In this document: piece after piece, positions 51,698 to 60,913 of the stretch
Position numbering within the stretch: position 1 is the stretch's first letter
Layout of the letters: each line of letters starts with the position of its first letter
NCBI GenBank assembly: GCA_052078155.1
Contig: JBQJBP010000008.1
Coordinates: 20,170-84,169, forward strand
DNA: 64,000 nucleotides
Direction: 5' to 3'
Source of the DNA: CAXBMB01 sp052078155
GTDB lineage: Bacteria; Pseudomonadota; Alphaproteobacteria; Kiloniellales; DSM-21159
Position numbers and translations under genes: made by a program
Notes under the pieces: model-generated
The model's input: only the letters and a program-made list of their open reading frames with translations
Database searches by the model: none
What the model was told of the DNA's origin: nothing

Positions 51698-52675
51698 ATG
51701 GGGTTTAGCGAACCGGAAGCGCGGTCATTTTCCATGACCAGATCATTGCAAAAGGCCCTGTGGCTGCCCCAACTGCAGCAGGCCCTGCGCTGCGCGATGC
51801 GCGATAACGCCGGGTTCACCCGTCTGCCGATCCCGTCATTTGGGCATCTGTTGGCGCTCAGCGTTGTCTTACTGACTGTCTTCTTGTCCGTTGCTGCAAA
51901 AGCAGAAACCTACCGGGCTCTGCTCAGCCACTATCCGCCCAACCAGTATGAAGAAGACGGCGTCGCCAAAGGCTTTAATGTCGAACTGATTCAGGAAGTC
52001 TTTCGCAGGCTGGGACATGAACTGGAAATCGAGTTTGTGCCCTGGGCGCGTGTCCTGGGCTCTCTCAAATCAGGGGACTCAGATCTGGCTTTTGCTTTCT
52101 ATGTTCCGGAACGGACAGCCTATCTCGACTACTCGCGAGACCCCATCATCGAATATTCCATCTCGCTCTACGCCCTCAGGGACACACCCGTGAGCTTTGA
52201 CGGAGACCTGGCATCAGTCAGCGACAAGACCATCGCCGCCGTTCGGCGCACCAGCTATGGCGGCAAATTCAGCAAAGCCCAGCAGGAAGGGCTGCTGCCG
52301 GGCATCGTTCTGACCCGGGACCCCGAAATCTCTGCCCTGATGCTGCTCAACAAGCGGGTAGACCTGATGGTGGCCCATCGCTTTGGGGCGGAACACCTCT
52401 TTTCCGAACTGGGTCGGCGCGATGAAGTCCGGGAGCTGATGCCCGCCCTGCAGGATGAAAGGAGCTTTGTCGTCTTCTCCAAGGCCAATGACTTGACAGA
52501 CCTGCGGCTTGAAGTGGATGGCGCACTGGCAGAAATGCGCGCCGACGGCAGCTACCAAAAGCTGCTGACCCGGATCTTTGATGACTTCAAGTCGTCCGGG
52601 CCGCCCCCGCCCCCTTATCGATCGAAACACACAAAAGAAATCGCCCAGCTCGTCCACGCAGGCAGCAGCAGATAG
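51698..52675 (+). CDS. Periplasmic substrate-binding protein (SBP family 3-like)
   Basis: A protein of up to 325 residues with a type II periplasmic binding fold. The signal peptide is HLLALSVVLLTVFLSVAAKA; an ATG at 51797 would give it the usual position, while ATG 51698 adds 33 residues. Conserved parts are AKGFNVELIQEVFRRLGHEL, PWARVLGSLKSGDSDLAF and DYSRDPIIEYSISLYAL, with EMRADGSYQKLLTRIFDD near the end. No permease or ATPase is adjacent, so it may be an orphan receptor-like SBP. The ligand, perhaps an amino acid, cannot be inferred. Confidence 0.82.
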   Translation: MGFSEPEARSFSMTRSLQKALWLPQLQQALRCAMRDNAGFTRLPIPSFGHLLALSVVLLTVFLSVAAKAETYRALLSHYPPNQYEEDGVAKGFNVELIQEVFRRLGHELEIEFVPWARVLGSLKSGDSDLAFAFYVPERTAYLDYSRDPIIEYSISLYALRDTPVSFDGDLASVSDKTIAAVRRTSYGGKFSKAQQEGLLPGIVLTRDPEISALMLLNKRVDLMVAHRFGAEHLFSELGRRDEVRELMPALQDERSFVVFSKANDLTDLRLEVDGALAEMRADGSYQKLLTRIFDDFKSSGPPPPPYRSKHTKEIAQLVHAGSSR

Positions 52676-52750
52676 GTAAGGCGCATCTGCCAGCCAAATG
52701 ACGTGAGCGCAGCCTTAACGTCACATCGCTTACAGGAAAATCACTGCTGG

Positions 52751-52852
52751 ATGACGCTTAATGCGTGGAACTCTTGTCAAAGGGTTCGAGGAAGGTTCAC
52801 GGTTTAGTCCAAAGCGCAAAGCGCTTCCAACTAAACCGACCCTGCTCTAGAG
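52751..52852 (-). repeat. Dispersed MITE-like repeat, copy 8
   Basis: On the minus strand: CTCTAGAGCAGGGTCGGTTT, then a long hairpin (CGGTTTAGT...AGCGC-TTT-GCGCT...ACTAAACCG), TTCACGG-type centre, and TTGACAAGAGTTCCACGC. Its head overlaps the stop codon of the M20 peptidase gene. Confidence 0.8.
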
Positions 52853-54028
52853 GCTTTCCAGCAACTTCACCCACATGCGAGCCCGCGGCTCCAGGGAAGA
52901 AAAGAGCACAAATTCATCCAGCGTGTGGGCACCAGCGCCGTCAGCTCCCAGACCATCCAGAGTTGGCAGCCCCAATGCGGAGGTGAAATTCCCGTCTGAC
53001 CCCCCGCCAGTCAGCTCTGTTGCCACCAGTTCCAGTCCGGTTTCCGCCACCAGATCGTGGCAGCGGTCAAAGAGGGCCTGGCTTTCTTCGGTCACTTTGT
53101 AAGGTGGCCGGTTCATGCCGCCTTCAATGGTCAGATCCACATCAGGGTCCTGGGCGGTCAATGCAAAGATCTTTTCGCTGAACTCTTCGCCCTGCTCAGA
53201 AGAGATCACCCGCATGTCGACTTCGATGTAGCACTGGCGCGGCACCACATTGACTCCGGTGCCACCATTGATCAGTCCGACGTTGAAGGTCACACCTGCG
53301 TCATAGTCGGTCAGGGCTTCGATCGCCAGAATCACCCGTGCCATTTCCTTGATGGCACTGCGGCCATCCTGATGGCGGGCCCCGGCATGGGCCGGACGTC
53401 CGGTCGCGGTGATGCAGAAGCGGGCGACCCCTTTGCGCGCCGTGACGATCTTGCCGCCATCCCGGGCTGGCTCCGGCACCAGAACACACTTGGTTTGCGG
53501 TGCTTCAGCCTCAATCAGGGGGCGTGTGATGGGCGTGCCCACCTCTTCTTCCGGCACATAGATGAAGGTAATGGGGGAGTTGGGCTGTTTGCCTTCACGC
53601 AGCAGGTGCCGGTAGGCGTAGTAAGCAAAGTAAGACCCGGCTTTCATGTCGTAGATACCAGGGCCGTACACGCGATCCCCGTCCCGTCGGACAACCAGGT
53701 CGCTTTCCTTGCTGCCAATGGGATGAACGGTGTCCAGATGGGCCAGAACCAGCAGCCCTTTGTTGTCAGGGCTGGGCAGGTTGCCGTCCGCATCAGGCAC
53801 CCGGATGATCAGGGGATCGCCCCAGCCATCGGTGCCGGCCACCCGTTCGATGGACTTCACACCCAGATCGGCGAACTGCCCCTGAACTTTGCTGACCAGC
53901 CCATTGACCGCCTCGGCGTCTGTTGAGGGCGTTTCCATCTCCACCCACTCCAGAATGCCCTCCAGGATGTCTTCGGCGACAATCTTTGGGCTGTTGCTGG
54001 CGGCGGTAGAGGAGGGCTGATCAGGCAT
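52847..54028 (-). CDS. M20-family metallopeptidase (glutamate carboxypeptidase-like)
   Basis: A 393-residue zinc peptidase/deacylase of the CPG2 type. Metal and catalytic residues are visible: VLAHLDTVHPIG (His/Asp), YGPGIYDMKAGSYF (bridging Asp), YVPEEEVGTP (general-base Glu), LVPEPARDG (Glu) and the C-terminal GADGAGAHTLDEFV (His). GRPAHAGARHQDGRSAI marks the dimerisation domain. It has no signal peptide, so it should be cytoplasmic. A LysR gene lies 154 bases upstream on the same strand. The stop TAG is provided by the end of repeat copy 8. Confidence 0.92.
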   Translation of the reverse strand: MPDQPSSTAASNSPKIVAEDILEGILEWVEMETPSTDAEAVNGLVSKVQGQFADLGVKSIERVAGTDGWGDPLIIRVPDADGNLPSPDNKGLLVLAHLDTVHPIGSKESDLVVRRDGDRVYGPGIYDMKAGSYFAYYAYRHLLREGKQPNSPITFIYVPEEEVGTPITRPLIEAEAPQTKCVLVPEPARDGGKIVTARKGVARFCITATGRPAHAGARHQDGRSAIKEMARVILAIEALTDYDAGVTFNVGLINGGTGVNVVPRQCYIEVDMRVISSEQGEEFSEKIFALTAQDPDVDLTIEGGMNRPPYKVTEESQALFDRCHDLVAETGLELVATELTGGGSDGNFTSALGLPTLDGLGADGAGAHTLDEFVLFSSLEPRARMWVKLLESL

Positions 54029-54182
54029 AGGGGCTCCGGGGGTTTGGCAAGAGAGAAAACAGAGGCCCGATTTTGTCAGGCTTGCCCCTGACAGGCTAGA
54101 GTTCTGCCGGGCAAGACACCTGTGTTAGCTGGCACAGATCCCTGCGGGGGAAAGCAGTTTGGCGGAGGAGCGAAGGACCTGC

Positions 54183-55061
54183 TCAGTTCTGCCACCCAAA
54201 GGCCGTTGCTTCCTCAATGAAGGTCTGAACTGCAGGGGTTTTCTGGTGGCCCGCGACAGTGACCAGTTCCACGCTCCGGCGGATTTCAGGATCTGACACA
54301 GGCCGCGTTTCCAGCGCCGCCAGGGTCACGGAATGCTCTGGCATCATACAGACCCCCAGCCCCTGTAGAACCATGCTCTGAATCCAGTCTTCCCTCTCGC
54401 TGCTGTAAGGCACCAAAACATCAATCTCCTGCTCTTCCATCAGGCTGGTAAAGGAACTGCGAAACTCGCAATGCAGGCGGTCCAGGTACCGCTCTCCGTT
54501 CAGCTCAACCACGGGCACCGTCTCCCGGGCAGCAAAACGGTGATCCGGCGGAAAAATGGCCACCATCTGCTCATCATAAAGTTTGACAGTTTCAAACTGA
54601 CCATCCAGCGGTGTGGGCAGGCCCAACAAAGCGCAATCCAGCTCCCCGGCCAGCAGCAGCTCAGTCACGTTTGTCGGGGTGACGTCCTGCAATGTCAGTT
54701 CAATGCCGGGGTGCTGGGCATGAAAACGGGACAAAAAGGGGATCGTCCGGGTGGAGCCGATGGTGCACATGATGCCCAGAGTCAAAGGGGCCTTTTCCAG
54801 GCTCACGGTCTGACGGGCTGCCACCAGCGCTTCCTGGCTGCTGGCTTCCACCCGGCCCAGATGCTCCCGCATCACCCGTCCCAATTCCGTCAGATGGGTT
54901 TTGCTGTGCTGACGTTGAAACAGCAGGCCGCCCAGCTCCTCCTCCAGCTTCTTGATGGCTCTTGTGAGGGCTGGCTGGGAAACGTGGCACCGTTCGGCAG
55001 CCCGGGTGAAATTGAGTGTCTCGGCCACAGCAAGGAAATACTTGATTTGGTGGAACTCCAC
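54183..55061 (-). CDS. LysR-family transcriptional regulator
   Basis: A 292-residue LysR protein. The HTH is FHQIKYFLAVAETLNFTRAA (residues 3-22) followed by CHVSQPALTRAIKKLEEELG; the linker and effector-binding domain run from about 90 to 290 (PLTLGIMCTIGSTRTIPFL at the start). It is divergent from a DUF417 membrane protein gene with a palindromic box between them, so that gene is its likely target. The M20 peptidase downstream on the same strand could be co-transcribed. The SQPALTRAIK form of HTH is like those of the CbbR/CysB-type group; the inducer is unknown. Confidence 0.92.
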   Translation of the reverse strand: MEFHQIKYFLAVAETLNFTRAAERCHVSQPALTRAIKKLEEELGGLLFQRQHSKTHLTELGRVMREHLGRVEASSQEALVAARQTVSLEKAPLTLGIMCTIGSTRTIPFLSRFHAQHPGIELTLQDVTPTNVTELLLAGELDCALLGLPTPLDGQFETVKLYDEQMVAIFPPDHRFAARETVPVVELNGERYLDRLHCEFRSSFTSLMEEQEIDVLVPYSSEREDWIQSMVLQGLGVCMMPEHSVTLAALETRPVSDPEIRRSVELVTVAGHQKTPAVQTFIEEATAFGWQN

Positions 55062-55105
55062 GGCAGCCTCTTTTCATCTTCATGCACAAAATGCATTGGA
55101 TTGAT

Positions 55106-55121
55106 AAAATATCGGTATTTT
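55106..55121. promoter_or_regulatory. Candidate LysR box
   Basis: AAAATA-TCGG-TATTTT is a perfect 6-base inverted repeat in an AT-rich part, 45 bases before the lysR start and about 200 before the divergent DUF417 gene. Its T-N-A palindromic form fits LysR sites. Confidence 0.5.
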
Positions 55122-55324
55122 TATTTATGAAGCCCCCGCCCCATTTCAATCCCATGAGCGGATCAGGCTGAGTTCACATCTGATCCCCACACATCGAATT
55201 CACCGGAAGGTCCGGCTATGCACCTGGTCCCTTCCCGCTTTGACCTGCCTCTTCCAGAACCGGTTCAGCATTCCGCTTTGCCTCCTGTGTTACCGGTTCT
55301 GGAAGGTGAAAAACGGAGCCCGCC

Positions 55325-55816
55325 ATGACAACGCAAACCTCGAACCTGAAAGCCGCCCCCCTTCCCTTCAGCCAGCAACTGACGCAAAGCCGCGCCGACA
55401 CCTTTGTCCGCCTTTCCATGGTGGCTTTGTTTCTGATTTTTGGGCTGCACAAATTCACCGCTTATGAAGCCAATGCCATCGCCGGGCTGGCCGTGAACTC
55501 CCCGCTGCTGTCCGGCCCCCATGCGTTGCTGGGCGTCCGGGGCTTTTCCAACCTGATCGGTTTGGTTGAAGTGTCAGCCGCCCTGCTGGTTCTGGCCGGC
55601 TTCTATAGAAACCGCCTGGGACTCTTCGGTGGCCTGCTGATGACCGGCACTTTCCTGATCACTCTCAGCTTTGTCCTCTCGACCCCGGGTGTGTTCGAAG
55701 CCAGCGCCGGTGGCTTTCCCTTCCTGTCTGTCATGCCGGGACAGTTCCTGATCAAGGACCTGGTTCTGCTGGCCGTATCTGTCTGGCTGGTGGCCCGGCA
55801 CCTGAAGACCAGCTGA
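55325..55816 (+). CDS. DUF417 (YkgB/RclC-like) inner membrane protein
   Basis: A 163-residue membrane protein with four predicted helices: VRLSMVALFLIFGLHKF, SNLIGLVEVSAALLVLAGF, GLFGGLLMTGTFLITLSFVL and FLIKDLVLLAVSVWLVA. It matches DUF417, whose E. coli members RclC and YkgB are linked to reactive-chlorine or related stress; FGLHKFTAYEANAI near residue 40 and the ending LKDLVLL-type motif are typical. It is divergent from a LysR gene, which probably controls it. A strong terminator follows. Confidence 0.87.
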   Translation: MTTQTSNLKAAPLPFSQQLTQSRADTFVRLSMVALFLIFGLHKFTAYEANAIAGLAVNSPLLSGPHALLGVRGFSNLIGLVEVSAALLVLAGFYRNRLGLFGGLLMTGTFLITLSFVLSTPGVFEASAGGFPFLSVMPGQFLIKDLVLLAVSVWLVARHLKTS

Positions 55817-55870
55817 CTGGCATGTTGAGACCAGGTTCGCGACCGGCAAAACGCCTCAGGTCCGGACAGA

Positions 55871-55900
55871 AAAAGGGGCAGCCGCCAGGCTGCCCCTTTT
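55871..55900. terminator. Bidirectional Rho-independent terminator
   Basis: AAAAGGGGCAGCC-gcca-GGCTGCCCCTTTT is a perfect 13-base stem with A/T tracts on both sides. It lies between the convergent DUF417 and PPDK genes and can serve both. Confidence 0.9.
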
Positions 55901-55924
55901 CTATTCCAACCACTCCGCGGACCA

Positions 55925-58597
55925 TCAAACGTCGCGTGTGGTTTCTTCCAATGCGGCCTGAGCAGCAGCAAGACGGGCAATGGGCACCCGGTAAGGTGAG
56001 CAACTGACGTAATCCAGTCCGGCCCCTTCACAGAAACGAATAGACGCCGGGTCGCCACCGTGCTCGCCGCAGATGCCGAGCTTGATGTCGGGTCGGGTGC
56101 TGCGTCCACGCTCCACCGCCAGAGACACCAGCTCCCCAACACCCTCCTGATCCAGAGAGATAAAGGGATCCTGCTCAACAATTCCCTGGTCTTCGTAGGA
56201 CGGCAGGAAGTTGCTGGCATCATCACGAGACAGACCAAAAGTGGTCTGGGTCAGATCATTGGTCCCGAAGGAGAAGAACTCGGCTTCTTCCGCGATTTCC
56301 GCTGCCCGCAGGGCAGCCCGGGGCAACTCAATCATGGTGCCAACCAGATAATCCAGCTCGACGCCAGCGGCTTCAGACACCTCCTTGGCCACCCGGTCCA
56401 CGACAGCTTTCAGAATCTCCAGCTCCTTTTTGATGGAAACCAGCGGGATCATCACTTCGGGACGTACAGGCCGACCGCTTTCTTTCTGCACCTCGACGGC
56501 GGCTTCAAAGATGGCGCGGGCCTGCATTTCATAGATTTCCGGATAAGTGATGCCCAGACGGCAGCCCCGATGACCCAGCATGGGATTGCTTTCGGCCAGT
56601 TTGATGATCCGGGTGCGCACGTAATCCAAAGACACACCGGAGGCGTCCGCCACCTCGATCATTTCCGGCTCCCCATGGGGCAGGAATTCATGCAGAGGCG
56701 GATCCAGCAGGCGAATGGTCACCGGGCGGTCTTCCATGATCCGGAAGATCTCTGCAAAGTCACCCTTTTGCATGGGCTGGATCTTCGCCAGGGCTTCACG
56801 GCGGCCGGATTCATTTTCAGCCAGGATCATCTGACGCACGGCAATGATCCGTTCCGCATCAAAGAACATGTGCTCTGTCCGGCAGAGACCAATGCCTTCA
56901 CAGCCGAACTTCACAGCGGTGTGGCAATCCAGCGGTGTTTCCGCATTGGTGCGGATTTTCATGCGACGGATCTCGTCGGCCCAGGACATCAGCTTGCCAA
57001 AGTCACCGGACAGTTTGGGCTCAATGGTTGCCACCTCACCCAGCATCACTTCGCCCGTTGATCCGTCGATGGTGATGGTATCCCCCGCTTTGATCTCCTG
57101 ACCCAGCGCGCGCATGACCCCCATCTTGTAGTCGATGCGCAGTTCACCGGCACCGGAAACGCAGGGGCGCCCCATGCCACGGGCCACCACAGCCGCGTGG
57201 CTGGTCATGCCACCACGTGAAGTCACAATGCCCTTGGCGGCATGCATGCCGTGAATGTCTTCAGGGCTGGTTTCCACCCGGCAGAGCATGACGGACTTGC
57301 CTTCCCCGGCCAGCTTTTCAGCTTCGTCAGCAGAGAAGACCACGATACCGGAAGCAGCACCTGGAGAGGCAGGGAGCCCGCGCCCAACCACCCGGCGCTC
57401 GGCCTTGGGATCCAGCGTCGGATGCAGCAGCTGATCCAGAGAAGCCGGATCAATGCGCTTGACGGCCTCTGCCGTATCGATCAGGCCTTCTTCCACCATG
57501 TCGCAGGCCACTTTCAGGGCCGCTTTGGCCGTCCGTTTACCGGCCCGGGTCTGCAGCATGAAGAGCTTGCCCGTCTGCACGGTGAACTCAATGTCCTGCA
57601 TATCCTGATAGTGTTTTTCCAGGATCAGGCGGATGTCATTCAGCTGATTGAACACATCCGGCATCACCTCTTCCATGGCCGGCAGGTCAGAGCCCTGCTC
57701 TTCCTTGCCTTCGATGGTGATGTTCTGAGGCGTGCGAATGCCTGCCACAACATCTTCGCCCTGGGCGTTGATCAGATACTCACCGTAGAAACGGTTTTCA
57801 CCGGTGGAAGGGTTCCGGGTAAAGGCCACGCCGGTCGCGCAGTCGTCCCCCATGTTGCCGAAAACCATGGCCTGAATGTTGACGGCCGTGCCCCAGCTGG
57901 AGGGAATGTTGTGCAGTTTGCGATAGGTGTTGGCCCGTGGATTGGTCCAGGAACCGAAGACAGCCCCGATGGCGGCCCAGAGCTGCTCTTTCGGTGACTG
58001 AGGGAAAGGTTCACCGTTGATCTCCACGACCTTGGCTTTGAACTCTTCGATCACCGTCAGCCAGTCATCGGCGGTCAGTTCCGTATCCAGGTTATAGCCC
58101 CGGTCTTCCTTGGCCAGTTCCAGAATTTCTTCGAAGTAGTGGTGATCCACACCCAGCACCACGTCCCCGAACATCTGAATGAAGCGGCGGTAGCTGTCAT
58201 AGGCAAAGCGGGCATCGCCGGAGCGTTTGGCCAGGCCCTGCACCGTTTCATCGTTCAGACCCAGGTTCAGCACCGTATCCATCATGCCGGGCATGGAGGC
58301 CCGGGCGCCGGAGCGAACGGAAACCAGCAGCGGGTTGTCGGACTGACCGAAACCGGCGTCCATGACCTTTTCGATGTGGGCCAGCCCCTGATCCACCTGA
58401 CCGCTCAGATCGTCAGGATAGCCGCCCTGCTCGGTAAAGTGCGTGCAGACTTCCGTGGTCACGGTAAAGCCCGGCGGCACCGGCAGGTTGATGTTGGCCA
58501 TCTCGGCAAGGTTGGCTCCCTTACCGCCCAGCAGGTTACGCATGTCGGCTGCGCCTTCAGAAGAGCCGCCGCCAAAGGTGTAAACCCATTTGCTCAT
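55925..58597 (-). CDS. ppdK: Pyruvate, phosphate dikinase
   Basis: This enzyme interconverts pyruvate, ATP and Pi with PEP, AMP and PPi. The 890-residue protein has the nucleotide-binding start KWVYTFGGGSSEGAADMRNL, the phospho-carrier His in GGMTSHAAVVARGMGRPCV, and the PEP-binding C-terminal barrel with FGTNDLTQTTFGLSRDDA and the catalytic Cys of GICGEHGGDP. Start at 58597 (MSKWVYTF) matches the family; the frame is open to 58666 but no start there has a good ribosome site. It is separated from glyS by 213 bases with no gene. The linkage glyQ-glyS-ppdK is common in alphaproteobacteria. Confidence 0.95.
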   Translation of the reverse strand: MSKWVYTFGGGSSEGAADMRNLLGGKGANLAEMANINLPVPPGFTVTTEVCTHFTEQGGYPDDLSGQVDQGLAHIEKVMDAGFGQSDNPLLVSVRSGARASMPGMMDTVLNLGLNDETVQGLAKRSGDARFAYDSYRRFIQMFGDVVLGVDHHYFEEILELAKEDRGYNLDTELTADDWLTVIEEFKAKVVEINGEPFPQSPKEQLWAAIGAVFGSWTNPRANTYRKLHNIPSSWGTAVNIQAMVFGNMGDDCATGVAFTRNPSTGENRFYGEYLINAQGEDVVAGIRTPQNITIEGKEEQGSDLPAMEEVMPDVFNQLNDIRLILEKHYQDMQDIEFTVQTGKLFMLQTRAGKRTAKAALKVACDMVEEGLIDTAEAVKRIDPASLDQLLHPTLDPKAERRVVGRGLPASPGAASGIVVFSADEAEKLAGEGKSVMLCRVETSPEDIHGMHAAKGIVTSRGGMTSHAAVVARGMGRPCVSGAGELRIDYKMGVMRALGQEIKAGDTITIDGSTGEVMLGEVATIEPKLSGDFGKLMSWADEIRRMKIRTNAETPLDCHTAVKFGCEGIGLCRTEHMFFDAERIIAVRQMILAENESGRREALAKIQPMQKGDFAEIFRIMEDRPVTIRLLDPPLHEFLPHGEPEMIEVADASGVSLDYVRTRIIKLAESNPMLGHRGCRLGITYPEIYEMQARAIFEAAVEVQKESGRPVRPEVMIPLVSIKKELEILKAVVDRVAKEVSEAAGVELDYLVGTMIELPRAALRAAEIAEEAEFFSFGTNDLTQTTFGLSRDDASNFLPSYEDQGIVEQDPFISLDQEGVGELVSLAVERGRSTRPDIKLGICGEHGGDPASIRFCEGAGLDYVSCSPYRVPIARLAAAQAALEETTRDV

Positions 58598-58810
58598 GGT
58601 CTGACTATCCATCCCGTTTAGCTTGGACCGCCCGGACCCCGCAGGGCTGTGCAGACGCTCCATCAAGGTCTGTTCCCGGCCTGACTGACATTGTCTCAGG
58701 GACGGGAACCCACTGTCCGGGCGGGGCTGCCGCCCGGGTCACGCCATTCAGATCCGCTCTGTTCCGGTCTGCCGCCGCCAAGGCTGCAGCCGGGTCAAAG
58801 GGCTCTGGTC

Positions 58811-60913
58811 TTATCCTTCGATCACCGTAAAGTCGGCAATGCGTCCCATGGTGCCTGTAATCCGGCTGAGCAGCTGCAAACGGTTCAGCCGCAGGTCCGG
58901 CTCATCCGCGTTTACCGTTACCTTGTCGAAGAAGGCATCCACCGGCTGACGCAACGCCGCCAGAATGGTGATGGCCTGCTGGAAATCCTCTGCCTCCAGG
59001 CAGGGCTCCAGCGCTTCGGCAGCGCTGTTCAGAGCAGCAAACAGAGCCTTTTCTTCCGCTTCCACCAAAAGCTCGGCTTTGACGTTACCGTCATAGCTGG
59101 CGTCGTCTTTCTTGCTTTCGATGCGCGAAATGTTGGCGGCGCGCTTGTAAGCCACCAACAGGTTTGCTCCGTCGTCGCTGTCCAGGAAATCGCTCAGCAC
59201 TTCCACGCGGGCCAGCATACGCACGACATCATTCTCACCCGGCAGGTTGTAGACAGCCTGAATGTGATCGTGGCGTACGCCCTTGTCCCGTAAAGCCACC
59301 TTCAACCGCTCGGCCAGGAAGTTCAGGACCGGGAACTTAACCGGCTTGGCATCAAAGGTGCGGTAGGTCTTGGCCGACACCTTGATCAGAGCTTTCAGAT
59401 CAAAGCGCAGCTTGTTTTCCACGATCAGGCGGATTACGCCCAGCGCTGCACGGCGCAGCGCAAAGGGATCTTTTGAGCCCGTGGGTTTTTCATCGATCGC
59501 CCAGAACCCCACCAGAGTATCCAGCTTGTCAGCCAGCGCCACACAGATGGCGGTGGGATCTGAAGGGCAACGATCATTGGGGCCCAGCGGTCCGTAATGA
59601 TCAGCAATGGCGTTCGCCACCACCTCGGGATAGCCATCATTCAGGGCGTAGTAACGTCCCATGATGCCCTGCAGTTCGGGAAACTCCCCGACCATGCCGG
59701 TCACCAGATCTGCCTTGGCCAGCTGAGCGGACGTTCCCACATCCAGCATCTCCGCGCCTTCGATCAGTCCGGCAATGTGAACGGCCAAAGAAGTAACCCG
59801 CTCCACCTTGTCTTTCACCGTGCCCAGTTTGGCGTGGAAGACAATGTCCCCCAGCATGGCCACCCGGCTGCGCAGATCTTCTTCCCGGTCCAGATCCCAG
59901 AAGAACTTGGCGTCCGACAAGCGGGCTGAAAGCACCCGCTCGTTCCCGGAGACGATGTTTCTTTTGCGGGAGTCTTCACCGGCCACCGGCATGTTGGACA
60001 CCACGATGAAGCGATCCGCCATGCCGCCTTCAGCGGTCAGCAGGGAAAAGTACTTCTGATGGCTGCGCATGGAGGTGATCAGCACCTCTTTCGGCACCTC
60101 CATGAACTGGTCGTCAATGGACCCCATCAGGGCTTCCGGCCATTCCACCAGTCCGGCGACCTCTTCCAGCAGGCCCTGATCTTCCTTCAGCACCAGACCG
60201 GCGTCTTTTGCCAAAGCACGGGCCTGTGACAGGACCATCTTCTGCCGCTCATCCTGATCAACGATCACATAGGCATCACGCAGCTTCTGCAGGTAATCGG
60301 TCAGGCCGGTCACCTCGATGGTCTGTGGGGCGATAAAGCGGTGACCGATGGTGCTGTTGCCAAAGGCAATGGTCGCGCTGTCCGAACTGCCGTCTTCCCC
60401 CAGATGGATTTCCCCCTCCAGAGGCTGGCCGTCGAACAGGGCAATAATGGAATGCATGGGGCGGACCCAGCGCACGCGATGCTGACCCCAGCGCATGGAC
60501 TTGGGCCAGGCAAGCGCCGTCAGAGCTGCCTGCAGGACTTCCACCAGAACATCGGCAGTGGGACGACCTGCGATTTCCCTGACCGCGAAATAGAAGTTGC
60601 CTTTAGGTGTTTCCCGCACCTCGGCCTCTTCAATGGTCTGCAGGCCGTTGGCTTTCATGAAACCGGCCAGGGCCTGTTCCGGTGCCCCCACTTTGGGGCC
60701 TTTCTTTTCTTCCGACACATCCGGCTGCTTGGCCGGTAGCCCTGTCACAGACAGCACCAGACGGCGCGGGGTGACATAGGCCTGGCTTTCGCCATGTTCC
60801 AGCCCAGCCTCTTTCAGGCCTTTAAGAACAAGACGCTGCAACTCATCGCGCGCACGGGTCTGCATGCGGGCGGGAATTTCCTCACTCAGCAGCTCGAAGA
60901 ACAACTCAGACAT
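58811..60913 (-). CDS. glyS: Glycyl-tRNA synthetase beta subunit
   Basis: The 700-residue beta chain of the alpha2beta2 bacterial glycyl-tRNA synthetase, which binds tRNA. The N-terminus MSELFFELLSEEIPARM is diagnostic. SMRWGQHRVRWVRPMHSI and VEWPEALMGSIDDQFM are conserved core parts, and DPFALRRAALGVIRLIVEN the HD-like region. The C-terminal DALR-type anticodon part ends the protein. ATG at 60913 overlaps glyQ by 8 bases, so synthesis of the two chains is coupled; upstream in-frame codons to 61018 lie within glyQ. Confidence 0.96.
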   Translation of the reverse strand: MSELFFELLSEEIPARMQTRARDELQRLVLKGLKEAGLEHGESQAYVTPRRLVLSVTGLPAKQPDVSEEKKGPKVGAPEQALAGFMKANGLQTIEEAEVRETPKGNFYFAVREIAGRPTADVLVEVLQAALTALAWPKSMRWGQHRVRWVRPMHSIIALFDGQPLEGEIHLGEDGSSDSATIAFGNSTIGHRFIAPQTIEVTGLTDYLQKLRDAYVIVDQDERQKMVLSQARALAKDAGLVLKEDQGLLEEVAGLVEWPEALMGSIDDQFMEVPKEVLITSMRSHQKYFSLLTAEGGMADRFIVVSNMPVAGEDSRKRNIVSGNERVLSARLSDAKFFWDLDREEDLRSRVAMLGDIVFHAKLGTVKDKVERVTSLAVHIAGLIEGAEMLDVGTSAQLAKADLVTGMVGEFPELQGIMGRYYALNDGYPEVVANAIADHYGPLGPNDRCPSDPTAICVALADKLDTLVGFWAIDEKPTGSKDPFALRRAALGVIRLIVENKLRFDLKALIKVSAKTYRTFDAKPVKFPVLNFLAERLKVALRDKGVRHDHIQAVYNLPGENDVVRMLARVEVLSDFLDSDDGANLLVAYKRAANISRIESKKDDASYDGNVKAELLVEAEEKALFAALNSAAEALEPCLEAEDFQQAITILAALRQPVDAFFDKVTVNADEPDLRLNRLQLLSRITGTMGRIADFTVIEG

